From assembly GCF_038070005.1 (NCBI RefSeq), contig NZ_JBBPCO010000006.1:62001-126000 (forward strand): DNA of 64,000 nt. Direction: 5' to 3'. A program made the translations under genes and the position numbers. Position 1 is the first letter of the stretch. Each line of letters opens with the position of its first letter. The notes under the pieces were generated by a model. The model had not been told where the DNA came from. It saw only the letters and a program-made list of their open reading frames with translations, and made no database searches. Shown piece by piece: positions 38,162-47,298 of the stretch. This DNA is from Thermithiobacillus plumbiphilus. Lineage in GTDB: Bacteria > Pseudomonadota > Gammaproteobacteria > Acidithiobacillales > Thermithiobacillaceae.

Positions 38162-40318
38162 TTACACCAGCTCCAGCTTGACCACGCCCAGCGCCAGCCA
38201 CTTCACGCCCACGCTCTCGAAATTGATCTGGATGCGCCCCTGGCGCGCCCCGCCCTCGTAATTGAGCACCATGCCCTCGCCAAAGACCGGGTGACGGATG
38301 CGGCTGCCCAGTGGGAAAGGCAGGTCGGCGGCAAGCTGTCTCACGGCCCCCGATCCCTGGGCCATGCGCGGCGCATCGTCATAGACCGGCCGGCTCACCC
38401 GCGGGCGCGGGCGCAACTCCTCGATCAGCTCGCCGGGGATATCGCGCAGGAAGCGCGAGGGTAGACAACTGCGCTCCGTGCCATGCAGGCGGCGCGACTC
38501 GGCATAGCTCAGCACCAACTGGCGCATGGCGCGGGTCATGCCGACATAGCACAGCCGCCGCTCCTCCATCATGCCCTTGCTGTCCTCCAGGCTACGCATG
38601 TGCGGGAACAGCCCTTCCTCCAGTCCCACCAGAAACACCAGCGGGAACTCCAGGCCCTTGGCACTGTGCAGGCTCATCAGGTGCACGCAATCGCTCCAAG
38701 CCTCCGCCTGCCCCTCGCCCGCCTCCAGCGCGGCATGGGTCAGGAACTCCTGCAACTGGGCACGGCGATCCGCCATCTCCGGCTCCAGGCTGGCCTGATT
38801 GCGAAACACCCGCGCGGCGGTGATGAGCTCGTCGAGATTCTCCTCCCGCGCCTCGGCCCGATCACTCTGGCGGGCATACCAGTCGCGCAGGCCGGAATCC
38901 TGGATCACGCCCGCTATCATGGCATCCAGCGATTGATCCTGAAAGCGCTGCGCCAGCTCATCGATGAGATTCAGGAAACCCGCCAGCTTGCGCCCCGGCG
39001 CGCCGCCAAGCAGGCCTGCCGCCTGCCACAATGAAATTCCCTGGTCCCGCACCACGGCGCGCAACTGGTCCAGGGTGCCCGGCCCGATGCCACGCGCCGG
39101 CACGTTCACCACCCGCTCAAACGCGGCGTCGTCATGGCGGTTGTGCAGCAGGCGCAGATAGGCCAGGGCATCCTTGACCTCGGCGCGGTCAAAGAAACGC
39201 AGACCACCGTAGACCCGGTATGGCATCCCCTGCTGCACCAGCACCTCTTCAAAGGCGCGGCTCTGGGCATTGGCGCGGTACAGGATGGCGCACTCGTCAT
39301 GCCGCCCGCCCGCCGCCACCCACTGCTGGATGCGCGAGACCACATAGCGCGCCTCGTCCACCTCGCTGTAGGCGGCATAGAGCTGGATCGGGCTCTGATC
39401 CGGGGAGTCGGTCCACAGGGTCTTGCCCATGCGGTCGGGATTGAAGCTGATCACGGCGTTGGCGGCATCCAGAATGGTCTGGGTCGAGCGGTAGTTCTGC
39501 TCCAGCCGGATCAGGGTGGTGCCGCGAAAGTCCTCGCCGAAACGCAGCAGGTTCTCCACCCGCGCGCCGCGCCAGCCATAGATGGCCTGATCGTCGTCGC
39601 CCACCACGAAGAGATTGCCGTGAGCCTCGGCCAGGGTGCGCAGCCAGTGGTACTGCACCAGATTGGTGTCCTGGAACTCGTCCACCAGCACATGCCGGAA
39701 GCGCTGCTGGTATTGTTGCAGAATTGCCGGATCGCGCCACAGCCGCAGGGCATAGAGCAGCAGGTCGGCGAAATCCACCAGGCCCGCGCGCATCTTCAGT
39801 GCCTCATAGGCGCGGTAGACGCGCAGGCCCTGGGCGCTCAGGCCATCCTCGGTCGCTACCTCATCCGGGGCCAGGCCCTCGTCCTTCCAGCGATTGATCA
39901 GGCCTGCCAGCATGCGCGGCGGCCAGGCCTTCTCGTCCAGCCCGAGCTCGCGCAGCACCCGCTTGACCAAGCGCAACTGGTCGTCGCTGTCGAGGATCTG
40001 AAAATTCTCCGGCAGGCCGACCGCGCCATGGTGCATGCGCAACAAACGGTGCGCCAGGCCATGAAAGGTGCCGACCCAGAGCGAGCGCACGTCCACGTCC
40101 AGCAGCCGACTGGTGCGCTCGCGCATCTCGGCCGCCGCCTTGTTGGTGAAGGTCACCGCCAGAATCTCGCGCGGCGACAGGCCGGATTCCACCAGATGGG
40201 CGATGCGATGGGTCAGCACGCGGGTCTTGCCGGAACCGGCGCCCGCCAGCACCAGGGCCGGCCCGCCGGGCAGGGTCACCGCCGCGAGTTGGCGGGGGTT
40301 CAGGGAGGGATTTGTCAT
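38162..40318 (-). CDS. UvrD/PcrA/Rep superfamily 1A DNA helicase
   Basis: 718 residues. Motif I VLAGAGSGKTRVLTHRIAHL, Ia AVTFTNKAAAEMRERTSRLL, II VLVDEFQDTNLVQY, III VVGDDDQAIYGWRGARVENL, IV LEQNYRSTQTILDAANAVIS, V MSLHSAKGLEFPLVFLVGLE and VI EERRLCYVGMTRAMRQLVLS. The C-terminal Tudor-like segment (HPVFGEGMVLNYEGG) is typical of UvrD/PcrA. A 3'-5' helicase in mismatch and excision repair is the likely role. The ATG at 40318 has no strong ribosome site. It could also be annotated rep-like. Confidence 0.93.
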   Translation of the reverse strand: MTNPSLNPRQLAAVTLPGGPALVLAGAGSGKTRVLTHRIAHLVESGLSPREILAVTFTNKAAAEMRERTSRLLDVDVRSLWVGTFHGLAHRLLRMHHGAVGLPENFQILDSDDQLRLVKRVLRELGLDEKAWPPRMLAGLINRWKDEGLAPDEVATEDGLSAQGLRVYRAYEALKMRAGLVDFADLLLYALRLWRDPAILQQYQQRFRHVLVDEFQDTNLVQYHWLRTLAEAHGNLFVVGDDDQAIYGWRGARVENLLRFGEDFRGTTLIRLEQNYRSTQTILDAANAVISFNPDRMGKTLWTDSPDQSPIQLYAAYSEVDEARYVVSRIQQWVAAGGRHDECAILYRANAQSRAFEEVLVQQGMPYRVYGGLRFFDRAEVKDALAYLRLLHNRHDDAAFERVVNVPARGIGPGTLDQLRAVVRDQGISLWQAAGLLGGAPGRKLAGFLNLIDELAQRFQDQSLDAMIAGVIQDSGLRDWYARQSDRAEAREENLDELITAARVFRNQASLEPEMADRRAQLQEFLTHAALEAGEGQAEAWSDCVHLMSLHSAKGLEFPLVFLVGLEEGLFPHMRSLEDSKGMMEERRLCYVGMTRAMRQLVLSYAESRRLHGTERSCLPSRFLRDIPGELIEELRPRPRVSRPVYDDAPRMAQGSGAVRQLAADLPFPLGSRIRHPVFGEGMVLNYEGGARQGRIQINFESVGVKWLALGVVKLELV

Positions 40319-40445
40319 CCCGACAGTATATAACAAAGGGGGGTGCTGGGGGGTATCGAGCAGGATGGTTCTGCTTCCAGGAAAACTGCTGCCGACTTAT
40401 TGAACACACAGTCGTGCCCAAATAGCCGGCAGTAGGCCGGACCGC

Positions 40446-41678
40446 CTATCTCGGCTCGTTGTACGTAATCCAGTTGAAGCTGGGTATCGTCTGGACCGAC
40501 TCACCGATCTGGATCGTAATCGAGCGATGCGACAGCAGTTCGATGTCCCTCGGATCGCCCATGTACTGCCGCACATCGCCACCATCGCTGATGAAGAACG
40601 CTACTGGGGCGCCATTGCTGTCGGCGGCTTCGGTGGCGGACAGTGGCATTCCCCAGATGGCGAAGAGCTGGCCTAGCGTCATGCGCTGATAGCCAGGGGC
40701 CTCCACATGAATGACACCGCTTGAGTCATGCACATGGATCGGATAGAAACACCGATTGGGATCGTTTTCAGCGCCGACGATGCCAACCCCTGCCGGAAAC
40801 GCAATGATGTTCGTAGGTTGCTGTTGTGCTACCTGATTCTTGATGATCGCGACATGCGTATGAACATGGTAGGCAGAACCCATGCCACCGCAAGTCAGGC
40901 CATCAACAGGCTGACCCTGGCCGCCATTGGCAGTGTCCCCCAAGGCATAGGCGGGCGTACCGATGGTCTGACCGGCCACTACATCGATCGGCGTCGGATT
41001 AAGGGGCGCAGGATCGGTCCAGGCATAATTCGCAATCTGCGCGGGCTTGGTGTCACCGACCACAATGCTGATGTCGCGCTTGGGAGTCAGTGCCAGTTGG
41101 CCCAGGTCACCGGTATACTTGGTCAGTCTGCCCGCGTCATTGACGTAGACGCTGATCGGCTTGCCAGTCAGGCCGGCGACATTGGTGCTGCTGAGCGGCT
41201 GGCCCCAGACCGCAAAGAACTGGCCGAGCGTATAGGCGCCGTCCGATGCGAAGCGGATCTTGCCGGAGTTGTCGTCGGTGTGCAGGGGAAAGGCGCAGGT
41301 GTAATTGCTGCCGTCGGGTGGAGCGACGTTGGCTGGATCGCTGTCATCGGGTGGAATGCGGCCCAGGGGAGGACTTACCCAGCCGACATTGGCCGGGAGC
41401 TGCTGCTGCACTCCATCGACAAAGATGTTCAGATGTGTATAGGTGTAAGCTGAACCCTTACCTGGCGTCCCGCAGGACAAACCTGAGGCAGACGCAGCAT
41501 CGCTGGCGGTGACGTTATCGGGCCAGGTCGGGTTCGGCGTGCCGACGGCAGTACCGTCCACCATGGTAGTCGCGGAAGCCAGCACCGGCTCTCCGGTCGT
41601 CGAGCCGCCATCCCCTCCACCGCAACCACCAAGCACAGCCAGAAGCATGAAACAAGGAATTTTCTTTGCAGAAATCAT
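40446..41678 (-). CDS. Lipoprotein of unknown function with an internal tandem duplication
   Basis: 410 residues. Signal peptide with lipobox LGGC, so Cys19 would be lipidated. The mature protein has two ~180-residue repeats (about 40-225 and 230-410). Matching pairs are TYTHLNIFVDG / HVHTHVAIIKN, CAFPLHTDDNSGKIRF / CFYPIHVHDSSGVIHVE, and YTLGQFFAVWGQPLS / MTLGQLFAIWGMPLS. Each repeat has an invariant Cys, His-containing strands and a GxxxTxY-type end strand followed by ISIVVGD or ITIQIGE. The spaced histidines could bind metal, which is a guess. GAGGG precedes the ATG at 41678. Confidence 0.82.
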   Translation of the reverse strand: MISAKKIPCFMLLAVLGGCGGGDGGSTTGEPVLASATTMVDGTAVGTPNPTWPDNVTASDAASASGLSCGTPGKGSAYTYTHLNIFVDGVQQQLPANVGWVSPPLGRIPPDDSDPANVAPPDGSNYTCAFPLHTDDNSGKIRFASDGAYTLGQFFAVWGQPLSSTNVAGLTGKPISVYVNDAGRLTKYTGDLGQLALTPKRDISIVVGDTKPAQIANYAWTDPAPLNPTPIDVVAGQTIGTPAYALGDTANGGQGQPVDGLTCGGMGSAYHVHTHVAIIKNQVAQQQPTNIIAFPAGVGIVGAENDPNRCFYPIHVHDSSGVIHVEAPGYQRMTLGQLFAIWGMPLSATEAADSNGAPVAFFISDGGDVRQYMGDPRDIELLSHRSITIQIGESVQTIPSFNWITYNEPR

Positions 41679-41937
41679 CTTGCCGTCCCTCATGGTTATG
41701 GTTAGATATGCTTGAAACTGAATTGCATTACCCGATGCAGACAGCAATGGCGCCTTGCAGGCGCGCGGATGGCGATCGCAAATTTCTGGTGATGTCGAGT
41801 TAAGACACTTCCAGTAAGCGCTCCCAACCAGATCATTCCAACGGTTGGAGCGTAGTGAGGAAGTTCCAGGTGGGGTATCCAACAGATGTACTAAATACGA
41901 CCGGAAAGGCGCGCAGATGATAAATATTTTATCGGAC

Positions 41938-42636
41938 CTAGGCCCGCACCGGCCGGTACTCCGCCCGGCGCAGCAAAGGCGCGAGCAGAAGCCCGACGCC
42001 GAAGCCGCCGATGTGGGCCCACCAGGCCACCCCGCCGGCATCGCCAAAGTCGTGCAGGATCGAGAACCCGCCCGAAAGCACCTGGATCAGGAACCAGGCC
42101 AGGATATAGGCCGCAGCGGGGATGGTGAAGAAAAACGGAATGATGAATACTGGAAACAGCGTGAGGATGCGCGCGCCCGGGAAATATAAGAGATAGGCCG
42201 CCATCACCCCGGCAATGGCCCCGGATGCGCCCACCGCGGGCATGGTCGAATCGGTATTGAAAAAATAATGCGCATAGCTCGCGCCGATGGCCGCCAGCAG
42301 GTAGAACATCAGAAAGCGGACATGGCCCATGTCGTCCTCGACATTGGGCCCGAAAATCCACAGCGTCCAGAGGTTGAACAGCAGGTGGGCCCAGCCGCCA
42401 TGCAGGAAGGTATTCAGCAGGAAGGGCGAGTAGTTGGTCGGGCTGAGCCCGCTCATCGCCGCCCACAGCGGGTCACTGTAACGGGCCGGCACCAGACCGT
42501 ATTGCTCGAAAAAGAGGTCAAGCCCCTGCGCCGGCACACTGAGCTCGATGCCGAAGGCCAGGAGATTGGCCGCAAGCAGCAACCACAGGACGTAAGGACG
42601 CCGGCGGTTCGGGATATTGTCTGCAAGAGGAAACAT
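41938..42636 (-). CDS. Rhomboid-family intramembrane serine protease
   Basis: 232 residues and about seven membrane segments. First TM VLWLLLAANLLAFGIEL, then HGGWAHLLFNLWTLWIFGPN, the catalytic Ser in AVGASGAIAGVMAAYLL and the catalytic His in VAWWAHIGGFGVGLLLAP. Both members of the Ser/His dyad are present, so it is likely active. AAAGGCGG precedes the ATG. It stands alone, divergent from cbpA. Confidence 0.95.
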   Translation of the reverse strand: MFPLADNIPNRRRPYVLWLLLAANLLAFGIELSVPAQGLDLFFEQYGLVPARYSDPLWAAMSGLSPTNYSPFLLNTFLHGGWAHLLFNLWTLWIFGPNVEDDMGHVRFLMFYLLAAIGASYAHYFFNTDSTMPAVGASGAIAGVMAAYLLYFPGARILTLFPVFIIPFFFTIPAAAYILAWFLIQVLSGGFSILHDFGDAGGVAWWAHIGGFGVGLLLAPLLRRAEYRPVRA

Positions 42637-42818
42637 GGTCCGCCTTTACAGGAAGCCTGACTTGAAATAGCCGGCAGATGGCCCAAATTAGTGTTCAGAT
42701 CAAGGCGTGGCACGATTACAGGCGCGCGCCGGGATAACAGGCCGGGTGTGGCGAAACACCATGCGGACATTATCCCTGAATCCAGCTCAACCCAATCAGC
42801 TTATCGGCGGAGGCAGCC

Positions 42819-43796
42819 TTGGAATACAAGGATTACTACAAGATCCTCGGTGTGGACAAGAAGGCCAGCCAGGACGAGATCAAACGCGCCTACCGCAAGC
42901 TGGCCCGCAAGTATCATCCGGACGTCAGCAAGGAGGCGAATGCCGAGGACAAGTTCAAGGACCTGCAGGAGGCCTACGAAGTCCTCAAGGACCCGGAAAA
43001 GCGGGCGGCCTACGACCAGCTCGGCAGCTACCGTTCTGGCCAGGATTTCCGCCCACCCCCGGGCTGGGGTGAATCCCATCAGTGGACTGGCGGCGCTGGC
43101 GCGCAGGGCGGAGCCAGCCCCGGCGGTGGCTTCAGCGACTTTTTCGAGACGCTTTTTGGCATGGGCGGGCGCGGCGGCTTCCAGGGACACCCCGGTTTTG
43201 CTGGCCGTGGCTATTCATCACCCGGCGAGGACTTCGAAGTCGCGTTCAGCGTCACGCTGGATGAAGCCTTTCATGGCACGCAGAAATCGGTACATCTGGA
43301 AATCCCGGAGATGCAGCCGGATGGCCGGGTGGTGCGCGTGCCGCGCCAGATCCAGGTACGTATCCCCAAGGGCGTCACCGATGGCCAGCGCCTGCGTCTG
43401 GCCGGCCAGGGCGGCAAAGGTTTCGCCGGTGGGCCGCCTGGTGACCTCTATCTGCGCATCAGGCTGGAAGCACATCCGTTTTTCAAGGTCCAGGAACATG
43501 ACCTACTGGTCGATTTGCCGCTCGCGCCCTGGGAAGCGGCCCTTGGGACCTCGGTGGAAGTCCCGACACTGGATGGCCGGGTGCGCATCAAGGTGCCCGC
43601 CGGCGTCAAATGCGGCCAGAAGATGCGCCTGGCGGGCAAGGGCCTGCCGCTTCCCGGCAACAGGGGCAGCGGCGATCTCTATGCCGTTTTGCAGATTGCC
43701 GTGCCCAAGTCGCTGACTGGCCAGGAACGGTCGCTGTTCGAGGAACTGGCCCGCAGTTCCAGCTTCAATCCCCGCGAGGACCTGGAGGGTGTCTAG
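42819..43796 (+). CDS. cbpA: CbpA-like DnaJ protein (class B J-protein)
   Basis: 325 residues, starting at TTG (42819) with GGAGG upstream. J-domain 1-70 with [16 protein letters not shown] (HPD motif), a Gly/Phe-rich linker ([19 protein letters not shown]), no zinc finger, and two C-terminal substrate-binding domains ([40 protein letters not shown]). It stimulates DnaK and, in the CbpA group, can bind DNA. It is followed after two bases by its modulator gene. Confidence 0.95.
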   Translation: MEYKDYYKILGVDKKASQDEIKRAYRKLARKYHPDVSKEANAEDKFKDLQEAYEVLKDPEKRAAYDQLGSYRSGQDFRPPPGWGESHQWTGGAGAQGGASPGGGFSDFFETLFGMGGRGGFQGHPGFAGRGYSSPGEDFEVAFSVTLDEAFHGTQKSVHLEIPEMQPDGRVVRVPRQIQVRIPKGVTDGQRLRLAGQGGKGFAGGPPGDLYLRIRLEAHPFFKVQEHDLLVDLPLAPWEAALGTSVEVPTLDGRVRIKVPAGVKCGQKMRLAGKGLPLPGNRGSGDLYAVLQIAVPKSLTGQERSLFEELARSSSFNPREDLEGV

Positions 43797-43798
43797 AC

Positions 43799-44125
43799 AT
43801 GACTGGCAAGCTGATTCGGATACTCGAAGCCCAGTTGCTGGCCGAGGAGGCCGGCGACCTGACACTGGATGATTTCTGCCAGCGCCTGCAAAGCCCGGTG
43901 ACGGTCGTGGAAGCGCTGGTCGCCTATGGTGTGATCCAGCCGGGCGGTCGCCTGGAGGAGCGCATCTTCAGCGCCCAGGAGCTACGCCGGGCACGCGTGG
44001 GCCTGCGCCTGCAGCGCGACCTGGAGCTGAACTGGGCGGGTGTGGCCCTGGCGCTGGAACTGATCGAACGCCTGGAAAACCTGGAGCGGCAGGTGGCGCT
44101 GCTGAGCGCCAACGCCGGGCGCTGA
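43799..44125 (+). CDS. cbpM: Chaperone modulator CbpM-like protein
   Basis: 108 residues with a MerR-like fold: LTLDDFCQRLQSPVTVVEAL, VAYGVIQPGG and FSAQELRRARVGLRLQRDLE followed by a helical tail NWAGVALALELIERLENLER. CbpM binds the J-domain of CbpA and blocks its activity. The ATG overlaps the end region of cbpA by being only two bases after its stop, which implies one transcript and coupled translation. Confidence 0.92.
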   Translation: MTGKLIRILEAQLLAEEAGDLTLDDFCQRLQSPVTVVEALVAYGVIQPGGRLEERIFSAQELRRARVGLRLQRDLELNWAGVALALELIERLENLERQVALLSANAGR

Positions 44126-44126
44126 G

Positions 44127-44651
44127 ATGCGGGAGCTCTGGCACAAACTGACTGGGCACCCCGCCCGGCTCAGCTTTTATGAGCGCTTTGAGCTGCTCAT
44201 TTCCCATATGCTGGTATTGCTGATCAGCGTCATCATCCTGGTGGCCTTGTACCGGCTGGCCGACGACGTGTTCTTCCGGCTGGTGCAGGGTGCACTCAAC
44301 CCACTGGATCACAAGGAGTTTCAGCTCATTTTCGGCGAGATCATGACCGTGCTGATCGCCATGGAGTTTCGCCATTCCATCCTGCGCTCGATCGCTGGCC
44401 GCGGCAGCCTGGTCAGCGTCAAGACCGTGGTGCTCATCGCCATCCTGGCCCTGGTGCGCAAGTTCATCATTCTGGATGTGACCGAAACCGGCGCCGCAGC
44501 GATGGCGGCCATGGCCTTTGTCACCCTGGCCCTGGGGCTGGTCTACTGGATGATGCGCGAGCGCGACGACCGGCTCTGCCCGCCGGCACAGAACCCCACA
44601 GCGCCTGCCGGAGAGACCGCGCAGTCCGCGAACCCCTCCTCGGCCAGTTAA
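44127..44651 (+). CDS. PsiE-family inner-membrane protein
   Basis: 174 residues. Four TM helices: LLISHMLVLLISVIILVALY, LIFGEIMTVLIAMEFRHSIL, VKTVVLIAILALVRKFIILD and AMAFVTLALGLVYWMM. The pattern matches the phosphate-starvation-inducible E family, whose role is not known. The ATG follows the cbpM stop by one base, so it is the third gene of the cbpA operon. The 3' end overlaps phhB tail to tail by four bases. Confidence 0.9.
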   Translation: MRELWHKLTGHPARLSFYERFELLISHMLVLLISVIILVALYRLADDVFFRLVQGALNPLDHKEFQLIFGEIMTVLIAMEFRHSILRSIAGRGSLVSVKTVVLIAILALVRKFIILDVTETGAAAMAAMAFVTLALGLVYWMMRERDDRLCPPAQNPTAPAGETAQSANPSSAS

Positions 44652-44998
44652 TCCTGCGCCAGCAGGGCATCCACCCTGGCCGCGCAGATGAAATCGTTGT
44701 CCGACAACCCACCGATGGCATGGGTGCTGTAGCGCACCACACATCGCCGGTAGCTCACCTCCAGATCCGGGTGATGGTCCTCGCGATGGGCGATCCAGGC
44801 TACAGCGTTCACGAAGGCCACGGTCTGGTAATAGTTCTTGAAATCAAATGCCTTGACCAGCGCGTCGCCCTGCCAGCTCCAGCCCGGCAATCCGGGCAGG
44901 CGAGCCTCGATTTCCGTCACGCCCAGGGGTTCCACACCACCCTCGCAGGGCCGGCAATGTCGTTGGGTCCAGGGTAGATCCTTGTCATGTTCCGTCAT
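44648..44998 (-). CDS. phhB: Pterin-4a-carbinolamine dehydratase
   Basis: 116 residues. Active-site region REDHHPDLEVSYRRCVVRYS with the conserved HHP and the following THAIGGLSDNDFICAARVD. It dehydrates 4a-hydroxytetrahydrobiopterin and can serve as a folate-related enzyme in bacteria without phenylalanine hydroxylase. No phhA is seen nearby. It is downstream of the STAS genes by 36 bases and may share their transcript. Confidence 0.94.
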   Translation of the reverse strand: MTEHDKDLPWTQRHCRPCEGGVEPLGVTEIEARLPGLPGWSWQGDALVKAFDFKNYYQTVAFVNAVAWIAHREDHHPDLEVSYRRCVVRYSTHAIGGLSDNDFICAARVDALLAQD

Positions 44999-45034
44999 TG
45001 CACACTCCAGTCCAGGTCAGAACCGCGCGCAGGC

Positions 45035-45403
45035 TCAGCCGCCCACATCCAGGGCCGTGGCAAAGGGCGGCTCGGCCTGCAGATAGCGGCTCATGGCGAA
45101 GGCGGCGCTCGGGCGCACATGCACGGCCACCATGCGCACCCCCATGGCCTGGCAGGCACGCGCCAGATGCGCCATCCAGCCATAATAGACCGGGTCGATC
45201 ACGGCTAGTTGCTGCACGTCATAGTACAGCCGCGCCACATGCTGCTCGCGCAGACAGGCCAGGATCGGCTCCAGATAATCCTCCGCCGCATCCGGATCAA
45301 GACCATCACGTGGTTCGAGCAGCATGTCGCCAGTACCGATCCGGGTCAGATGCAGGGGCAGATCAGCCAGACCCGGCATGCTGGTGCCCGGAATCATGTT
45401 CAC
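45035..45403 (-). CDS. Degenerate STAS-domain protein (RsbS-like position)
   Basis: 122 residues from a GTG at 45403 that overlaps the RsbR stop. An ATG at 45397 is an equally good start. The STAS pattern is visible in HVARLYYDVQQLAVIDPVYY followed by GWMAHLARACQAMGVRMVAV. Where RsbS carries the phosphorylated serine this protein has proline (IDPVYY), so kinase control at that site is not possible. As the last gene of a stressosome-like operon it takes the place of RsbS. Its real role is uncertain. Confidence 0.7.
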   Translation of the reverse strand: MNMIPGTSMPGLADLPLHLTRIGTGDMLLEPRDGLDPDAAEDYLEPILACLREQHVARLYYDVQQLAVIDPVYYGWMAHLARACQAMGVRMVAVHVRPSAAFAMSRYLQAEPPFATALDVGG

Positions 45404-46257
45404 GCCACCCGGCCCTGCATGTCCAGCCCCAGACGGCGGAAGGCGAACTTGAGGCCTTCGGCCATGGTGGCGCAGGTGGTAACGTCGCCCAGATCGATGT
45501 TGAGGCTGGCCAGGGCCCGGGCGATGTCCGCCCGGATGCCGGTCAGGATGGCCTCCGCCCCCATCAGGCGCACGGCGCGCACGACCTGGATCAGGTGATG
45601 CGAGACCTGGGAATCCACGCTCTGCACGCCAGTGACATCGATGATGATGGTGCGCGCCCGGTCGCTCTCGATGCGGCGCAGCAGCTTGTCCATGACGAGC
45701 ATGGTACGTGCCGAGTCCATGCTGCCGATGATCGGCAGGGTCAGCACGCCATCCCAGATCTCCACGATCGGCGTGGAGGTCTGGCGCAGCTCCTCCTGCT
45801 GGGCGCGGATGGTGCCTTCCTTTTCAGTGAGATAGGTCTGGAATACCGCAAGGCTCAGCTCGTTGAAGAGCTTGACCAGCAGCATGAGCATGCCGCGGCT
45901 GTCCTCGAAGCTGGCCTGACTGTCGGATTCGATCTGCTCCAGCAGGGTGCTCTGGATGAACTGCTGATAGCGTACCAGCTCCTCCATCTCCCCGCCGCGC
46001 GACTGGATCTGCAGCGCCATGCTGGCGAGAAACTGTCGCAGGGCCTTGAAGGCCGGTTGCTGCTCGTCCAGTGCATCCCGGGACTGGAGCAATACGATCA
46101 GCAGTTCCAGGAACTCCAGTGAATAATCGGTGATTTCCTCCGCGCTCAGAAGAGGCGCATCGCTAAAGATACGCGCCGCCTGCTGCTCGATGATGTCGGT
46201 AATTCCCCCGATGCGCAGCTTCAGGGCATCGATCAACAATCCATTGATTCTATCCAT
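45400..46257 (-). CDS. RsbR-like stressosome STAS protein
   Basis: 285 residues. The N-terminal helical, non-haem globin-like region (residues 1-150) varies between RsbR paralogues. The C-terminal STAS domain (162-275) has TPIVEIWDGVLTLPIIGSMD, DVTGVQSVDSQVSHHLIQVV and AVRLMGAEAILTGIRADIAR, closely resembling Bacillus RsbRA. Ser216 sits where RsbRA has a kinase-phosphorylated threonine. It would form the core of a stressosome shell. Upstream, 15 bases away, is the fused kinase/phosphatase. Confidence 0.9.
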   Translation of the reverse strand: MDRINGLLIDALKLRIGGITDIIEQQAARIFSDAPLLSAEEITDYSLEFLELLIVLLQSRDALDEQQPAFKALRQFLASMALQIQSRGGEMEELVRYQQFIQSTLLEQIESDSQASFEDSRGMLMLLVKLFNELSLAVFQTYLTEKEGTIRAQQEELRQTSTPIVEIWDGVLTLPIIGSMDSARTMLVMDKLLRRIESDRARTIIIDVTGVQSVDSQVSHHLIQVVRAVRLMGAEAILTGIRADIARALASLNIDLGDVTTCATMAEGLKFAFRRLGLDMQGRVA

Positions 46258-46272
46258 GTTCTCCCCACCCCT

Positions 46273-47298
46273 TTACCAGCGAATCACGAAAACCGACTGA
46301 TCATCGTTCAATCGGCCGAAAACATTGCCCAACAAAAAGGCCTGCATCGGTGCGCGCAGCCGGGCCAGTCCCGGCAGACTGGCCGTCCAGCCACTACGCA
46401 ACCCGTCACTGGCGGTGATCACCGCACCGCCGAGGGGGCAGTCCACCCGCTCGATGCGCAGCTTCCGATGCAGGTGTCCCACCACGCCCTCGGCCAGTTC
46501 CAGGCGCCGCGCCGTACCGCCACACAGGACCTGCGCACTCATGTCGCCAACCCCGGCGAACTGCAGCACATGGGCCTGCGTGTCCAGTTCCGAGAGCATC
46601 AGCACCGCGCCCCGCGGCCCCTTCAAAAGACGATCCAGGTGCTCAAACACCCGTTCAAAGGGCAGGGACAGATCCAGGTGCTCAAACACGCGCTGGCGCA
46701 CGGCGTCCGCTTCCGGACCGTGGCCCAGGGCATCCATGTGCAGCCAGCGATACACCGGCCCCTGCTGCTCCAGCCAGATGCCGTCGCCATTTTCCCGGGC
46801 GTCACCATAGGCGCGCAGATGCATGCCGGTGTCCGCCTCCCCGGCTTGCCGGTCCTTCCCTTCGGGGCAGAAACGCGCCCAGACCACGCTGCCCTGCCAA
46901 GGGCTTTGCGGCGCCTGGGCTGCGGTCAGGGAAAAGAAATCCGCCTGAGAGGCCAGGCGCTGAATGCTGCCCAGGCCCTTGCCCAGTGTGCCCTTGCTGC
47001 TCATGCCGTCCTGCAGGGCCCAGGCGAGATTGTCGATGCCCGGCCCATGATCCAGGGCAAAGAGATCCAGACTGCGCGGACCGGTCTGCCAGATCTGGAT
47101 GAAGCCGCGCCCGCCGGCGTACTTGATCTGGTTGCTCAGCATCTCGGCGGCCACCAGCACGCAGCGCTCGCGCAGCACCTCGTCGAACCCCATGCGCCGG
47201 CCCACGGCCTGCAGCCGACTGCGCAGCAGGATGCCATCGCCATCGGGCGCGGTCGGCTGATGCAGCAGCAACCGCACTGGCGGCTGCTCAGGGCGCAT
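46273..47298 (-). CDS. Fused RsbT-like kinase and RsbX/SpoIIE-like phosphatase
   Basis: 341 residues from the ATG at 47298, which overlaps the GGDEF stop by 11 bases. Residues 20-150 are a GHKL kinase: AAEMLSNQIKYAGG (N-box Asn), DHGPGIDN and KGTLGKGLGSIQRLA. Residues 155-341 are a PP2C-type phosphatase: LHMDALGHGPEADA, GVGDMSAQVLCGG, VITASDGLRSGWTAS and NDDQSVFVIRW (metal-binding Asp). In stressosomes the kinase phosphorylates RsbR/RsbS and RsbX reverses it. Here both are in one chain. Confidence 0.88.
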   Translation of the reverse strand: MRPEQPPVRLLLHQPTAPDGDGILLRSRLQAVGRRMGFDEVLRERCVLVAAEMLSNQIKYAGGRGFIQIWQTGPRSLDLFALDHGPGIDNLAWALQDGMSSKGTLGKGLGSIQRLASQADFFSLTAAQAPQSPWQGSVVWARFCPEGKDRQAGEADTGMHLRAYGDARENGDGIWLEQQGPVYRWLHMDALGHGPEADAVRQRVFEHLDLSLPFERVFEHLDRLLKGPRGAVLMLSELDTQAHVLQFAGVGDMSAQVLCGGTARRLELAEGVVGHLHRKLRIERVDCPLGGAVITASDGLRSGWTASLPGLARLRAPMQAFLLGNVFGRLNDDQSVFVIRW

